Assembly (NCBI GenBank): GCA_963770765.1
Contig: CAVYQS010000005.1
Span: 254,041 to 318,040, forward strand
DNA: 64,000 nucleotides
Reading direction: 5' to 3'
Origin: CAVPCY01 sp963770765
Lineage (GTDB): Bacteria; Actinomycetota; Coriobacteriia; Anaerosomatales; PHET01
The position numbers and the translations under genes are program-made. The notes below the pieces were generated by a model that was given only the letters and a program-made list of their open reading frames with translations, was not told the origin of the DNA and did not search any database. Of this stretch, positions 17,884 to 26,606 are shown piece after piece (the stretch's first letter is position 1; each line of letters begins with the position of its first letter).

Positions 17884-18653
17884 GGATGATCTGTGGGACA
17901 TAGCGCGCACGGCGGCCTATCTCGGCGTCACCGAGCGGACCGTCTACAACAAGGTGCGATCAGGCGACCTGCCGGCGGTGAAGGTCGGCAGGCTGTGGCG
18001 CGTGCGCGAGAGCGACCTGCAGGCATGGCTCGGCGGTACGTCGCGGGTCGTGTCCGGCGCGGCGTTGGCCGCTGAGTCGGGGCCGATTCCGTCGCGCGGC
18101 GAGCTGGAGGCGCTGCTCGAGCCTCTCGTGGACACGTTGGAGCGCAGGCTCACGTTCGTGGGGCTGCTCACGCGAGGCGTGGAGGCACTCGGCTGGCCGG
18201 CGCCGGTGGTGGTGGGCGGGCACGCGGTCGAGTTCTACACGGCAGGCGGCTACACCACCGTCGACATCGATCTCGGCGGGTGCCTCTGAACCGGTTGCGC
18301 AGGTCCTCGACGCGTGGGGTTTCGAGCGCGAAGGACGGCATTGGTTCGACGAGGAGATGCGTCTCGTCGTGGAGGTTCCGGGTTCTCGACCGGTTGACCG
18401 ACGAGAAGCGCACGCCAACGCTTACGTTCGGATCGGGCGGGTGGTCGTCAACGTGACTCGGTGTAGAGGACCTCGTCATCGACAGGCTTGCAGCCTGCGA
18501 AGCACTGGAGCGATGTCGATTCGTGCGATTGGGCGCGCAGACTGATCGATGCAGTCGAGGTAGACTCGACCTATCTTACCTGCAGCCGCAGAGCCGCTCG
18601 AGGAAGACGTCGCGGATGTACTCGAATCACTGATCGAGAATGGGCAGGCATAG
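17882..18653 (+). pseudogene. HTH-nucleotidyltransferase fusion protein, frameshifted
   Basis: The first 52 residues are an excisionase/MerR-like HTH (TAAYLGVTERTVYNKVRSGD, then VGRLWRVRESDLQAWL). From about 95 comes a minimal nucleotidyltransferase domain with VVVGGHAVEFYTAGGYTTVD, as in AbiEii/DUF6036-type enzymes. The frame breaks near 18,279. It can be followed through ASEPVAQVLDAWGFEREGRH, VEDLVIDRLAAC, KHWSDVDSCDWARRLID and EPLEEDVADVLESLIENGQA to a stop at 18,653 by removing one base near each of 18,279, 18,462, 18,495 and 18,575, giving about 255 residues. All four changes are insertions and no internal stop or substitution damage is seen, so the gene may be intact in the organism. 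Related nucleotidyltransferases act as toxins or tRNA-modifying enzymes; the role here is unknown. Confidence 0.65.
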
Positions 18654-18986
18654 ACGGCGCACTCCGCGGACCATTGCCCGTTGCCGCGGGGTCCGTGCGG
18701 GTCGCTTGCGCGGCTTGCAGACGGCCCCGCGGCGCTATTCGATCGCCGGCCGGACGAGACGGACCCGACCGATCGCGCGATCATCCGGCGGATGGCGCTA
18801 CGTCGAGGTCGCACGCCGCCGAGCAGAAGGCCGCCTGGTCCGGCTCGGCGAGCGTGAGTACGAGCTGCACGTGCGTGTGGCCGGGGCTCCACCGCCGCGC
18901 TAACCGCTACAATGCGTTCGGGAGTACTCGGGCCGCCGCGCGCGGCCTTTCACCGTTCACCGCCACCAGCAGGGGAGTCAGCCATC
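18654..18986. other. Gene-poor stretch before purH
   Basis: About 330 bases of GC-rich sequence. Short open frames are present, one of them ending EYELHVRVA at 18,903, but none has a credible start plus conserved domain. It may be the decayed or frameshifted end of an accessory gene linked to the nucleotidyltransferase. The last 80 bases hold the purH leader. Confidence 0.4.
18908..18913 (+). promoter_or_regulatory. Putative -10 element for purH
   Basis: TACAAT in the context CCGCTACAAT, 74 bases before the purH start; nearly identical to the element before purL. No clear -35. Confidence 0.35.
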
Positions 18987-20546
18987 ATGTCGCAGGTCGC
19001 CATCAAGCGCGCGCTCGTCTCGGTCACCGACAAGTCCGGTGTCGTGGAGTTCTGTCGTGCACTGTCCACCGAGTTCGGCGTCGAGATCGTCTCGACCGGC
19101 GGTACCGCCAAGGCGCTCGCCGATGCGGGCGTGCCGGTTCGTCCCATCGACGACCTCACCGGCTTCCCCGAGATGATGGATGGCCGGGTCAAGACGCTGC
19201 ATCCGCGTGTGCACGGTGGCCTGCTCGCTCGGCGCGACGTGCCGGCGCACATGGCGGCGGCCGAGGAGCACGGCATCGGGATGATCGATCTCGTGTGCGT
19301 GAACCTGTATGCCTTCGAGGCGACGATCGCCAAAGAGGGCGTGACCGAGGAAGACGCCATCGAGAACATCGACATCGGCGGCCCCTCGATGCTGCGCAGC
19401 GCGGCGAAGAACTTCGCGAGCGTCACGGTCGTCACCGAGCCGAGCGCCTACGACGCGATCCTTGGCGAGATGCGCGCGAACGGCGGCGCGACCACCTTCG
19501 AGACCCGCCGCGAGCTCGCCACGCAGGTGTTCGCGAAGACGAGCGCTTACGACAGCGCCATCTGGATGTATCTCTCGGGCTACAAGCAGACGCCGTTCCC
19601 CGAGGAGGTCCGCTTCCGCCTCGAGAAGGTCCAGGACCTGCGCTACGGCGAGAACCCGCATCAGGGTGCCGCCTTCTACCGCTTCATGGACGCCAAGGAC
19701 AACACGCTCGCACGCGCCGAGCAGCTCCAAGGCAAGGAGCTCAGCTACAACAACATCCTCGACACCGACGCCTGCTGGACCGCCGTGCGCGAGTTCGCAG
19801 AGCCTGCCGTCGTGATCGTGAAGCACACCAACCCGTGTGGGACGTGCACGGACGCCGACCTTGTGACCGCCTACAAGAAGGCCCACGACGTGGACCCCAT
19901 CAGCGCCTTCGGCGGGGTGATGGCGTTCAATCGCACGGTCCCGGCCGAGCTGATCGAGGCGATCTACGCCAACGGCCAGTTCGTCGAGGTCATGATCGCA
20001 CCCGACTTCGAGCCGCGAGCCCTCGAGCTGCTCACCGAGAAGCCCAATGTGCGCGTGCTCAAGACGGGCGGCGTGCGTCCGGTCACCGGCCACTACGAGA
20101 GCCGCGCGGTCGAGGGCGGCCTGCTCGTGCAACGGAGCGACTCGGTCTCCGAGGACCCCGCGACCTTCACCGTCCCCACCAAGCGCCAGCCCACCGGTGA
20201 CGAGATGCAGCAGTTGCTCTTCGCGTGGAAGGTCGCCAAGTCGGTGAAGTCCAACGCGATCCTGCTCGCCAAGGACTTCACGAGCGTGGGCGTGGGGGCG
20301 GGCCAGATGAACCGCGTGAACTCCGCGCGCATCGCGGTGGCACAGGCCGGCGAGGCCGCGAAGGGCGCGGTCGCCGCGAGCGATGCGTTCATGCCGTTCC
20401 CCGACTCACTCGAGGTCTGCGCCGAGGCCGGCGTCACGGCCGTGATCCAGCCGGGTGGCTCGGTGCGCGATCAGGAAGTCATCGACCGCGCCGACGAACT
20501 CGGAGTGGCGATCGTCTTCACCGGACACCGCCACTTCCGCCACTAG
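18987..20546 (+). CDS. purH: Bifunctional AICAR formyltransferase/IMP cyclohydrolase PurH
   Basis: A 519-residue enzyme for the last two steps of IMP synthesis. The N-terminal cyclohydrolase (MGS-like) domain shows STGGTAKALADAG, TGFPEMMDGRVKTLHPRVHG and NIDIGGPSMLRSAAKN. The AICAR transformylase domain shows LRYGENPHQGA, the catalytic KHTNPCG segment and the terminal QPGGSVRDQEVIDRADE with FTGHRHFRH. ATG at 18,987 follows the ribosome site AGGGGAG; upstream in-frame sequence is non-conserved. It ends the purine set of this window. Confidence 0.97.
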   Translation: MSQVAIKRALVSVTDKSGVVEFCRALSTEFGVEIVSTGGTAKALADAGVPVRPIDDLTGFPEMMDGRVKTLHPRVHGGLLARRDVPAHMAAAEEHGIGMIDLVCVNLYAFEATIAKEGVTEEDAIENIDIGGPSMLRSAAKNFASVTVVTEPSAYDAILGEMRANGGATTFETRRELATQVFAKTSAYDSAIWMYLSGYKQTPFPEEVRFRLEKVQDLRYGENPHQGAAFYRFMDAKDNTLARAEQLQGKELSYNNILDTDACWTAVREFAEPAVVIVKHTNPCGTCTDADLVTAYKKAHDVDPISAFGGVMAFNRTVPAELIEAIYANGQFVEVMIAPDFEPRALELLTEKPNVRVLKTGGVRPVTGHYESRAVEGGLLVQRSDSVSEDPATFTVPTKRQPTGDEMQQLLFAWKVAKSVKSNAILLAKDFTSVGVGAGQMNRVNSARIAVAQAGEAAKGAVAASDAFMPFPDSLEVCAEAGVTAVIQPGGSVRDQEVIDRADELGVAIVFTGHRHFRH

Positions 20547-20555
20547 GAGCGCGCC

Positions 20556-21077
20556 ATGGCACTCGAATACGACTGGGACGGCTTTCGTGCACTCGTGAGG
20601 CGACTCGACATGCTGCTCGCGGGCGAGGCGGTCTTCGAGGAGTACGACACGCTCGCCGAGGCGTGCCGCCGCACACTCGCGTTCCTCTACACGGCCGGGG
20701 TCTCGATGCCTGCCGCCGGCGACGTCTTCGAAGACGCCGGCGGAGACACCTTCTGGGAGGGAAAGCTCGGTGGTACCGCCGCCGCGGCAGACCCGGCACG
20801 CGCCGAAGCCGAGATCGAGGCGCTCGCCGGTCAACTCGCTGAGTCGGTGATCGAGGTCCAGGGTGATGTGGATGCCGAGGACATCGAGGATCTCGTCGCA
20901 GCGGCCGCACGTGGCCTCTGGGACGTGCGCGAGAGTCTCTCGGAAGGATGCGAGCACTTCGACGGAAAGCGGCTGCACGAGGCCGCATGGGAGTGGTCGT
21001 TCGGCTTCGACGAGTGGGGCGCACACGCCCTCACGTCGCTGACGGCGTTGCACGACGCTCTGTGGGGCGCGAGGTAG
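20556..21077 (+). CDS. DUF5063-like protein, function unknown
   Basis: A 173-residue soluble acidic protein, mostly helical. The C-terminal WEWSFGFDEWGAHALTSLTALH resembles the conserved end of DUF5063 proteins, whose function is unknown. It follows purH by nine bases with an AGGAG ribosome site and abuts the pabB-pabC fusion, so it is probably in one transcript with both. Family assignment rests on this motif alone. Confidence 0.6.
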   Translation: MALEYDWDGFRALVRRLDMLLAGEAVFEEYDTLAEACRRTLAFLYTAGVSMPAAGDVFEDAGGDTFWEGKLGGTAAAADPARAEAEIEALAGQLAESVIEVQGDVDAEDIEDLVAAAARGLWDVRESLSEGCEHFDGKRLHEAAWEWSFGFDEWGAHALTSLTALHDALWGAR

Positions 21078-22850
21078 GTGATCCGCGGCGCGCTGAACCC
21101 CCGGCTCCACCTCGCCCCGGCGAGCGCGAGCGGGTGGTTCGGAGGTCGGGAGCTGGTAGCGACCGAGCCGCTCGAGGTCGAGGCCGGGGTGTCGCTGGCG
21201 GACGCCGCGGCGGCCCTCGAAGCCGCGTTCGAGTCGAGCGCGCCGTGCCTGACCGCAGTGCTCGCGCCTTACGTCGGCAGCTGCACGCTCGTACGCTTCG
21301 GCCGCGTCGATGACGGGCCACGGCCACAGGCCGTTCCCCTCGCCGCGGACCCCTCGGGACCGCTGCTGCGCGATGCCACGTGGGACCTCTCGGGTCGGGA
21401 GTACCGCTCGGCGGTCGACGAGGCCCGCGAGCACATCGCGGCGGGCGACGTCTACGTGCTCAACCTCACGGCTCGTCTCACCGGCTCCCTCGCCGCAGCG
21501 GACCCGCTCGAAGCGTTCGAGCTGCTCACCTGCCGTGCCCCCGCGAGCATGGCTGCGAGTCTGACCGGGCTTCCCGGTGCAGTGCCGTGGCTCGCCAGCG
21601 TCTCGCCCGAGCGCTTCATGCGCGTCACGCGCGGGGAGCATGGTGCCCGGATCGCCGAGATATGCCCCATCAAGGGCACCGCGCCTCGTGGGCCGAACCC
21701 CGCGGCCGACGGGCGACTGGCCGCCGCGCTCGAGCGAGATCCCAAGGAGCGTGCTGAACACGTCATGGTGGTGGACCTTGAGAGAAACGATCTCGGCGTG
21801 TGCTGCGTCCCCGGTACGGTCCACGTGGACCCGCTCTACGAGGTCGTGGCCACGCCCTACTGCCACCAGCTGGTCTCGAGCGTTCGCGGGACGCTTCGCT
21901 CCGACGCGACCTTCGCTCAGCTGCTCGCGAGTGCGTTCCCGTGTGGTTCGGTGACGGGCGCTCCCAAGCGCGCCGCGATCCGCATCATCGACGGGCTCGA
22001 GGCCACCCCCCGCGGCGCCTACTGCGGGGCGCTGCTCGTCGCGATGCCCGGGGAACTCGACTCCTCGGTACTGATCCGCACGCTTGTCGGCGCGACCGAG
22101 GCCCCGACTCGGGCCGTGTGGGGGGCCGGCTGCGGCATCACGCACGACTCCGACCCGGCCGCCGAGTACCTCGAGATGCTGCTCAAGGCGACACCGGTCA
22201 CGGGCGACACGCCGCCACCGGTGGCGCTTCGCGAGACGATGCGCGTGGCTCACGGGCGAGCGGCGCTTCTCGACCGGCACCTCGCGCGGCTCGCGAGCGG
22301 GGGAGCCGGTCCCGCGACGCTCGCGCGCGTCCGCGAGGCCGTCGCCGAGCAGCTCGAGTCGGCCGAGGCGCAGGGACCGTACGCGCGGCTCGGTATCACC
22401 GTGACGCCCGACGGCGAGGTCGCGGCGGGCATCACCTCACAGCCCTCGTCGCTCGACGTGCCGGACGGTCCTGTGGTCGTTCCCGTCACCGTCGCCGAGA
22501 AGCCCACGCTGCCTCCGTACGCGGCCAAGCCCGCCGCCCGCCGCTACTGGGACCGGGCGCACCGCGAGGCGAAACGCCGTGGCGCCCATCAGGCGCTGCT
22601 GGTCACGCCCCACGGCGAGCTGATCGACGGCTCGACCGCGACGGTGTGGCTGCTGCACGGGCAGACGCTCTCGACGCCGCCAGCGCCGCCGGCGGTCGCC
22701 GGAGTGATGCGCGAGCTCATCTTCGACCGCGCGCCGGCTCACGGGCTCACCCCGGTCGAGGCACCCCTCACACTCGGCGACTACGAGTCCGCCGATCAGG
22801 TCTGGCTGAGCAATGCCGTGGGAGGCTTCGTTCGTGCACGTCGCGCATGA
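21078..22850 (+). CDS. Aminodeoxychorismate synthase component I fused to 4-amino-4-deoxychorismate lyase (PabB-PabC)
   Basis: A 590-residue bifunctional enzyme of folate (p-aminobenzoate) synthesis. Residues about 100-380 are a chorismate-utilising domain: YVLNLTARL, the active-site PIKGT loop, VMVVDLERNDLG, CGSVTGAPKRAA and AYCGALLV. Residues about 390-590 are a PLP-dependent aminotransferase class IV domain (PabC) with RETMRVAHGRAALLDRHLAR and ending ADQVWLSNAVGG. Fused PabB-PabC proteins are known in several phyla. The glutamine amidotransferase PabA is not in the window. GTG start at 21,078 directly follows the upstream stop. Folate supply links it to the formyl-THF-using purine enzymes nearby. 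Confidence 0.88.
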   Translation: MIRGALNPRLHLAPASASGWFGGRELVATEPLEVEAGVSLADAAAALEAAFESSAPCLTAVLAPYVGSCTLVRFGRVDDGPRPQAVPLAADPSGPLLRDATWDLSGREYRSAVDEAREHIAAGDVYVLNLTARLTGSLAAADPLEAFELLTCRAPASMAASLTGLPGAVPWLASVSPERFMRVTRGEHGARIAEICPIKGTAPRGPNPAADGRLAAALERDPKERAEHVMVVDLERNDLGVCCVPGTVHVDPLYEVVATPYCHQLVSSVRGTLRSDATFAQLLASAFPCGSVTGAPKRAAIRIIDGLEATPRGAYCGALLVAMPGELDSSVLIRTLVGATEAPTRAVWGAGCGITHDSDPAAEYLEMLLKATPVTGDTPPPVALRETMRVAHGRAALLDRHLARLASGGAGPATLARVREAVAEQLESAEAQGPYARLGITVTPDGEVAAGITSQPSSLDVPDGPVVVPVTVAEKPTLPPYAAKPAARRYWDRAHREAKRRGAHQALLVTPHGELIDGSTATVWLLHGQTLSTPPAPPAVAGVMRELIFDRAPAHGLTPVEAPLTLGDYESADQVWLSNAVGGFVRARRA

Positions 22851-22986
22851 ATCGTGCGCCCGCTTCCTGTGACGGAGGGCGCTGTCAGCCTCACCCACTT
22901 TGCATGTCGGCGCGTTCGACGGTAGTCTCGGTGGTACGCCGCTTGCGTGCTAGTGGCATAGATGACCCCGATCGTCTGGTGGACTC

Positions 22987-24138
22987 ATGACCTCGAATCC
23001 CTTCCGCACCCTTCGCGTCCGCATGCGTTTCGTCGTGATGGCCGCACTCGTGGCAGCAGCGCTGCTCGGCGGTGTGGCGTCTGCGCACGCCGCGACGTTC
23101 GATCCCGAGTACGTGATCACGAACGACAACATGCGCGCGTACAACTCGATGTCGGAGAAGCAGATCCAGGCGTTTCTGGAGACGCAGTCCGGCCCGCTCG
23201 CGTCGCTGGTGACCACCGACTACGCGGGAACCAAGCGCAAGGCGTCGTCGATCATCTGGCGGGCCTGCCAGGAGTGGAAGATCAGCCCCAAGGTGATGCT
23301 CACCATGCTCCAGAAGGAGCAGAGCCTGCTCACGCGCACGTCGCTTGAGAAGAACACTCTGAGCCGGGCGATCGGTGCTGGCTGTCCCAACAAGACGACC
23401 AATAGGTACCCGGGGTTCGGCAAGCAGATGTGGTACGGCGCTCGCCTGCTCGATGGCTATGGCGAGGGAAAGAACGGCTCGACGATTCCCCTGTATTACA
23501 AGGGCATCGTTCGCTACGACATCTACCGCACGCCCAAGGTCAAGCTAGAGATGCAGAACCTTGCCACCTACAAGCTCTACGTCTACAACCCGAGCATCGG
23601 CGGAAACTCGAACTTCTGGACCATCTACCGACGCTACTTCGGTTCCACGTTCGCATCGCCGCGCTACCAGACGGTCTACCGGTTCCGCAGCAAGGTGAGC
23701 GGCACCTACATCTATACGACTTCGATCGCCGAGCGGGTCAAGCTCCGCGAAGGCTCGTACAAGAAGCGCTGGATCTACGAGGGGGCCAAGTTCAAGGTCG
23801 ACACGGCGGTCCCCGCCTCGGAGACCACACCGCTCTACCGATTCCGGAACAAGAACACCGGCAAGTACTCGTTCACCGTCTCGAAGGCGAAGTACGACTA
23901 CCGGCGCAGCGCCAAGGGCCGCAAGACGTGGACATACAGCGGCGTGGCCTTCCGCATCGCGAAGAAGTCCTCGCCGGGTGCGACCACCGTGTGGAAGTTC
24001 CAGAACAAGAAGACCGGCGCGTTCTTCTTCACCCACTCGAAGGCCGCTCGTGACGAGTTCAGGACGAAGGCCTCGTACAAGAAGCGCTACCGCTACAAGG
24101 GCGTCGCGTTCTACCTGCCTCGCAACCAGACGCCCTAA
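22987..24138 (+). CDS. Secreted protein with lysozyme-like domain and three C-terminal DUF5648-type repeats
   Basis: A 383-residue exported protein. A signal peptide ends near SAHAATF (about residue 38). Residues 45-215 carry ACQEWKISPKVMLTMLQKEQ and WYGARLLDGYGEGK, reminiscent of goose-lysozyme/transglycosylase-like domains, but the catalytic residue is not certain. Residues 220-380 hold three repeats of about 45 residues, each with Y-R-F-x-x-K-x-(T/S)-G and ending Y-x-G-x-(A/K)-F, matching DUF5648-type surface repeats. It is very rich in Lys, Tyr and Arg. It runs convergently into the MscS gene with a four-base overlap. Wall-binding or wall-cleaving function is inferred. Confidence 0.7.
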   Translation: MTSNPFRTLRVRMRFVVMAALVAAALLGGVASAHAATFDPEYVITNDNMRAYNSMSEKQIQAFLETQSGPLASLVTTDYAGTKRKASSIIWRACQEWKISPKVMLTMLQKEQSLLTRTSLEKNTLSRAIGAGCPNKTTNRYPGFGKQMWYGARLLDGYGEGKNGSTIPLYYKGIVRYDIYRTPKVKLEMQNLATYKLYVYNPSIGGNSNFWTIYRRYFGSTFASPRYQTVYRFRSKVSGTYIYTTSIAERVKLREGSYKKRWIYEGAKFKVDTAVPASETTPLYRFRNKNTGKYSFTVSKAKYDYRRSAKGRKTWTYSGVAFRIAKKSSPGATTVWKFQNKKTGAFFFTHSKAARDEFRTKASYKKRYRYKGVAFYLPRNQTP

Positions 24139-25163
24139 GGTCGCCGAGCGCCGCTGGAGAACGGCATCGGCGGCGCCTCGATACCCTCTTCCGAGAACCG
24201 CTTCGAGAGCCGCCGCACAAGCTCGTGCCGGACGGGGAGCCTGTCTTGGTACGAGCGGCACCTGATCGTGACGTTGAGCACGGCCGCGGGCGGAGTCAGC
24301 TCGGCGAAGCCGGCCCCCGGCTCCTGACACGGCACGGCCTCCGGAATGTCCGCGATGACCTCGCGGGCGACCTCGAGCGCTATCCGCTGCACGGCGTCGG
24401 GATCGCCGGCGCTCGCGAACGAGACGGGAACCAGCAGTACGAACTCGGGGTCGCGAGTCGAGAAGTTCGTGACGGTCGCGCGAGCGAGCACCGAGTTCGG
24501 CACGATGATCACGTCGTTCGACGCCTTGCGCACCATCGTATTTCGCCACGTCACGTCGAGCACGGTGCCCTCGTCTCCGGTGTCGAGCCGGATGAAGTCG
24601 CCGGGCTTGATCTGCTGAGAGACCAGCAGTTGCACTCCCGAGAAGACGTTCTCGAGGGTCGGCTGGAGTGCGAGACCGACCGCCAGCCCGGCGACGCCCA
24701 GCGCGGTCAGCAGGGGCGCGATCGAGATTCCGAGCGTGGCCAGCAACGACAGGCCGCCGAGGAGCCACACGCCGGCGCGGGCCAGGTTCACGAAGATCGA
24801 GCCGCTGGGCAGAGGCACATCCTCGCGGGCAGTCAGTAGTCGCACCAGCCCGCCGGCCACGCGAGCCGAGAACGCGGTGACCACCAGGATCGCCGCGACC
24901 TGCACGCCGTTCCTGGCCATCACCAGCGCCGCAGGTTCGAGCTCGAGCCGCTGGACCGCCGCTGCCGCACCGATCACTGCGCCCAGTGCGGTGGGCGCGC
25001 CGCGCATTCCCTCGGCGATCCGCCCAAGTGACTTGAAGTCGTGAGCGCGCGCCCGACCGGTCAGTAGCCGGTACAGGACCTGGTCGACGAAGAACCCTGC
25101 AGCAAGACAGCCCAGGAACCAGATGATGGCGTCGCCCGCGCCAGTGAGTGCGTTTGTCGGCAT
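24135..25163 (-). CDS. MscS-family mechanosensitive channel
   Basis: A 342-residue protein with about four membrane helices, the last being the pore helix LGVAGLAVGLALQPTLENV, then the conserved beta domain VSQQIKPGDFIRLDTGDEGTV and a mixed C-terminal domain. MscS channels open under membrane tension and release solutes during hypo-osmotic shock. Reads convergently to the secreted protein gene; its promoter region is shared divergently with the tRNA-Lys promoter. Confidence 0.9.
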   Translation of the reverse strand: MPTNALTGAGDAIIWFLGCLAAGFFVDQVLYRLLTGRARAHDFKSLGRIAEGMRGAPTALGAVIGAAAAVQRLELEPAALVMARNGVQVAAILVVTAFSARVAGGLVRLLTAREDVPLPSGSIFVNLARAGVWLLGGLSLLATLGISIAPLLTALGVAGLAVGLALQPTLENVFSGVQLLVSQQIKPGDFIRLDTGDEGTVLDVTWRNTMVRKASNDVIIVPNSVLARATVTNFSTRDPEFVLLVPVSFASAGDPDAVQRIALEVAREVIADIPEAVPCQEPGAGFAELTPPAAVLNVTIRCRSYQDRLPVRHELVRRLSKRFSEEGIEAPPMPFSSGARRP

Positions 25164-25226
25164 GGCTTCCTCCTCTGGCGAGAATGCTACACCAGTGCGA
25201 CCCGGGAACCGGCTTCGGTCGAGCCG

Positions 25227-25255
25227 TTGACCGACCCCGCCGCGCTCGATACACT
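25227..25255 (+). promoter_or_regulatory. Promoter of the tRNA-Lys/tRNA-Glu pair
   Basis: TTGACC (25,227-25,232) and TACACT (25,250-25,255) separated by 17 bp: a good vegetative-type promoter, with the -10 element ending 57 bases before tRNA-Lys. Confidence 0.65.
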
Positions 25256-25312
25256 AGCGCGTGCTTCGCGCCCAGCGCGGAGCCGGGCCGAGCGCTCGCG
25301 CAGGTTCGACCG

Positions 25313-25388
25313 GGGCCGTTAGCTCAGTTGGTAGAGCAGGGGACTTTTAATCCCAAGGTCGCAGGTTCGAGACCTGCACGGCCCACCA
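25313..25388 (+). tRNA. tRNA-Lys (anticodon TTT)
   Basis: Full cloverleaf: acceptor GGGCCGT pairs with ACGGCCC, anticodon loop CTTTTAA, T-loop GGTTCGAGACC, encoded CCA end. 76 nt. Confidence 0.95.
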
Positions 25389-25393
25389 TATCC

Positions 25394-25469
25394 GCCCCCA
25401 TCGTCTAGCGGCCAAGGACTCCGCCCTTTCAAGGCGGCAACAGGGATTCGAATTCCCTTGGGGGCACCA
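25394..25469 (+). tRNA. tRNA-Glu (anticodon TTC)
   Basis: Acceptor GCCCCCA pairs with TGGGGGC, anticodon stem CCGCC/GGCGG with loop CTTTCAA, encoded CCA. Five bases after tRNA-Lys, so processed from one transcript. Confidence 0.95.
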
Positions 25470-25478
25470 GAGATCAGA

Positions 25479-25515
25479 CGGACCCGTGGGCTTCTGGCCT
25501 GCGGGTCCGTTGCAG
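25479..25515 (+). terminator. Terminator of the tRNA-Lys/Glu operon
   Basis: CGGACCCG (25,479-25,486) pairs with CGGGTCCG (25,502-25,509), followed by TTGCAGTT. A stable stem ten bases after the tRNA-Glu CCA end. Confidence 0.6.
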
Positions 25516-25626
25516 TTGCAGTCTCGTCGTGGGCTCACCGAGCACAGACGCCGCAAGGTAGAATGGCCCCACGTGCGGCGTGCGCGTATGAGCCCCGCAA
25601 GCGACGTCCCAAAACGAGGAGAACAG

Positions 25627-26532
25627 ATGCGGGTCGAGGACCTTCGGCGCTACATCAAGGACACCGAGAAGATGGTGGTGCCCGAGAAGGTTGCGACCAC
25701 GACCATGGGCGGCGCGCTGCTCCGCAAGCTGCCGCTTCGGCTCCAGCGCTACATCGTCAACCGGGGGGCGCGCACCAACCCTTACATGAGCTTCGTCGTC
25801 GAACCGTACGGCGTCTTCCTCGCGTTCGAGATCGTCGACACCGAAGCGGCCGAGCGGCTGCTGCCGCCACACTACAGCCTCTTCCCCTCGGCGATGTTCG
25901 TCGGCACTCCCACGCGTCCCTGCGCGATCATCAGCGCCTTCAACGTTCACACGAGCGTGTTCTGGGGAAGCCGCGTGGAGTTCTACCTGATCGCCGAGAA
26001 CTGCAAGACCGGACTCCTGTCTTGGATCATCGGCGAGTACGAGAGCAACACGCACAGTTACGACCCGAGTCAGGGCTTCATCGGCCCGAGCACGTCGCAT
26101 TCGGTGGTGACGACGTCGTACGTGGGCGAGGTCATCGTCGATGTCGCGAGTGCGCATTCCGCCAACAGCCTCGCACTCGTCGCCGACTTGAACAACGGCG
26201 TGCTCACCGAGCTCGATCAGCGTCTCTGGGTCGAGGGGAACCTCTCGGTCGACTACGGCGGTGAGCTGCAGCAATGCACCAAGCCGTTCAGTCTCGTGTT
26301 CGACCCCAAGGAGATGGAGCGGGCGCTGAAGCTTCCGCTTGACGACATCTCGCTGTGCACCAACACGTTCGGCGGCACCATGCTCGATCCGATGCCGTTC
26401 GAGGCAGCGTGCTTCCCGTACGCGCAGCACTTCGTGACGACGAGCGTCCCAACTGCGACCTCGATGCGAACTGCCGAGGACCTCGAGCAGGCTGTGACCG
26501 AGCTGAGGCAGAAGCTGCGCGCCCCTCGGTAG
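25627..26532 (+). CDS. Conserved-looking soluble protein, function unknown
   Basis: A 301-residue protein with no signal peptide or membrane helix. ATG at 25,627 follows an AACGAGGAGA ribosome site, and a GGTAGAAT -10-like element lies at 25,557-25,564. The central region (VVEPYGVFLAFEIVDTEAAE, then LPPHYSLFPSAMFVG) is beta-rich and has a loose feel of acetoacetate-decarboxylase-fold proteins, but I see no catalytic lysine motif and do not assign that function. Stands alone between a terminator and the SGNH hydrolase gene. Confidence 0.6.
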   Translation: MRVEDLRRYIKDTEKMVVPEKVATTTMGGALLRKLPLRLQRYIVNRGARTNPYMSFVVEPYGVFLAFEIVDTEAAERLLPPHYSLFPSAMFVGTPTRPCAIISAFNVHTSVFWGSRVEFYLIAENCKTGLLSWIIGEYESNTHSYDPSQGFIGPSTSHSVVTTSYVGEVIVDVASAHSANSLALVADLNNGVLTELDQRLWVEGNLSVDYGGELQQCTKPFSLVFDPKEMERALKLPLDDISLCTNTFGGTMLDPMPFEAACFPYAQHFVTTSVPTATSMRTAEDLEQAVTELRQKLRAPR

Positions 26533-26606
26533 ACGCTCCGCCTGACGACCGACACGCTCGCAGGCGAAGCGGGACATGTTCGATACGCGGTGACTCAGGG
26601 GGGCGC

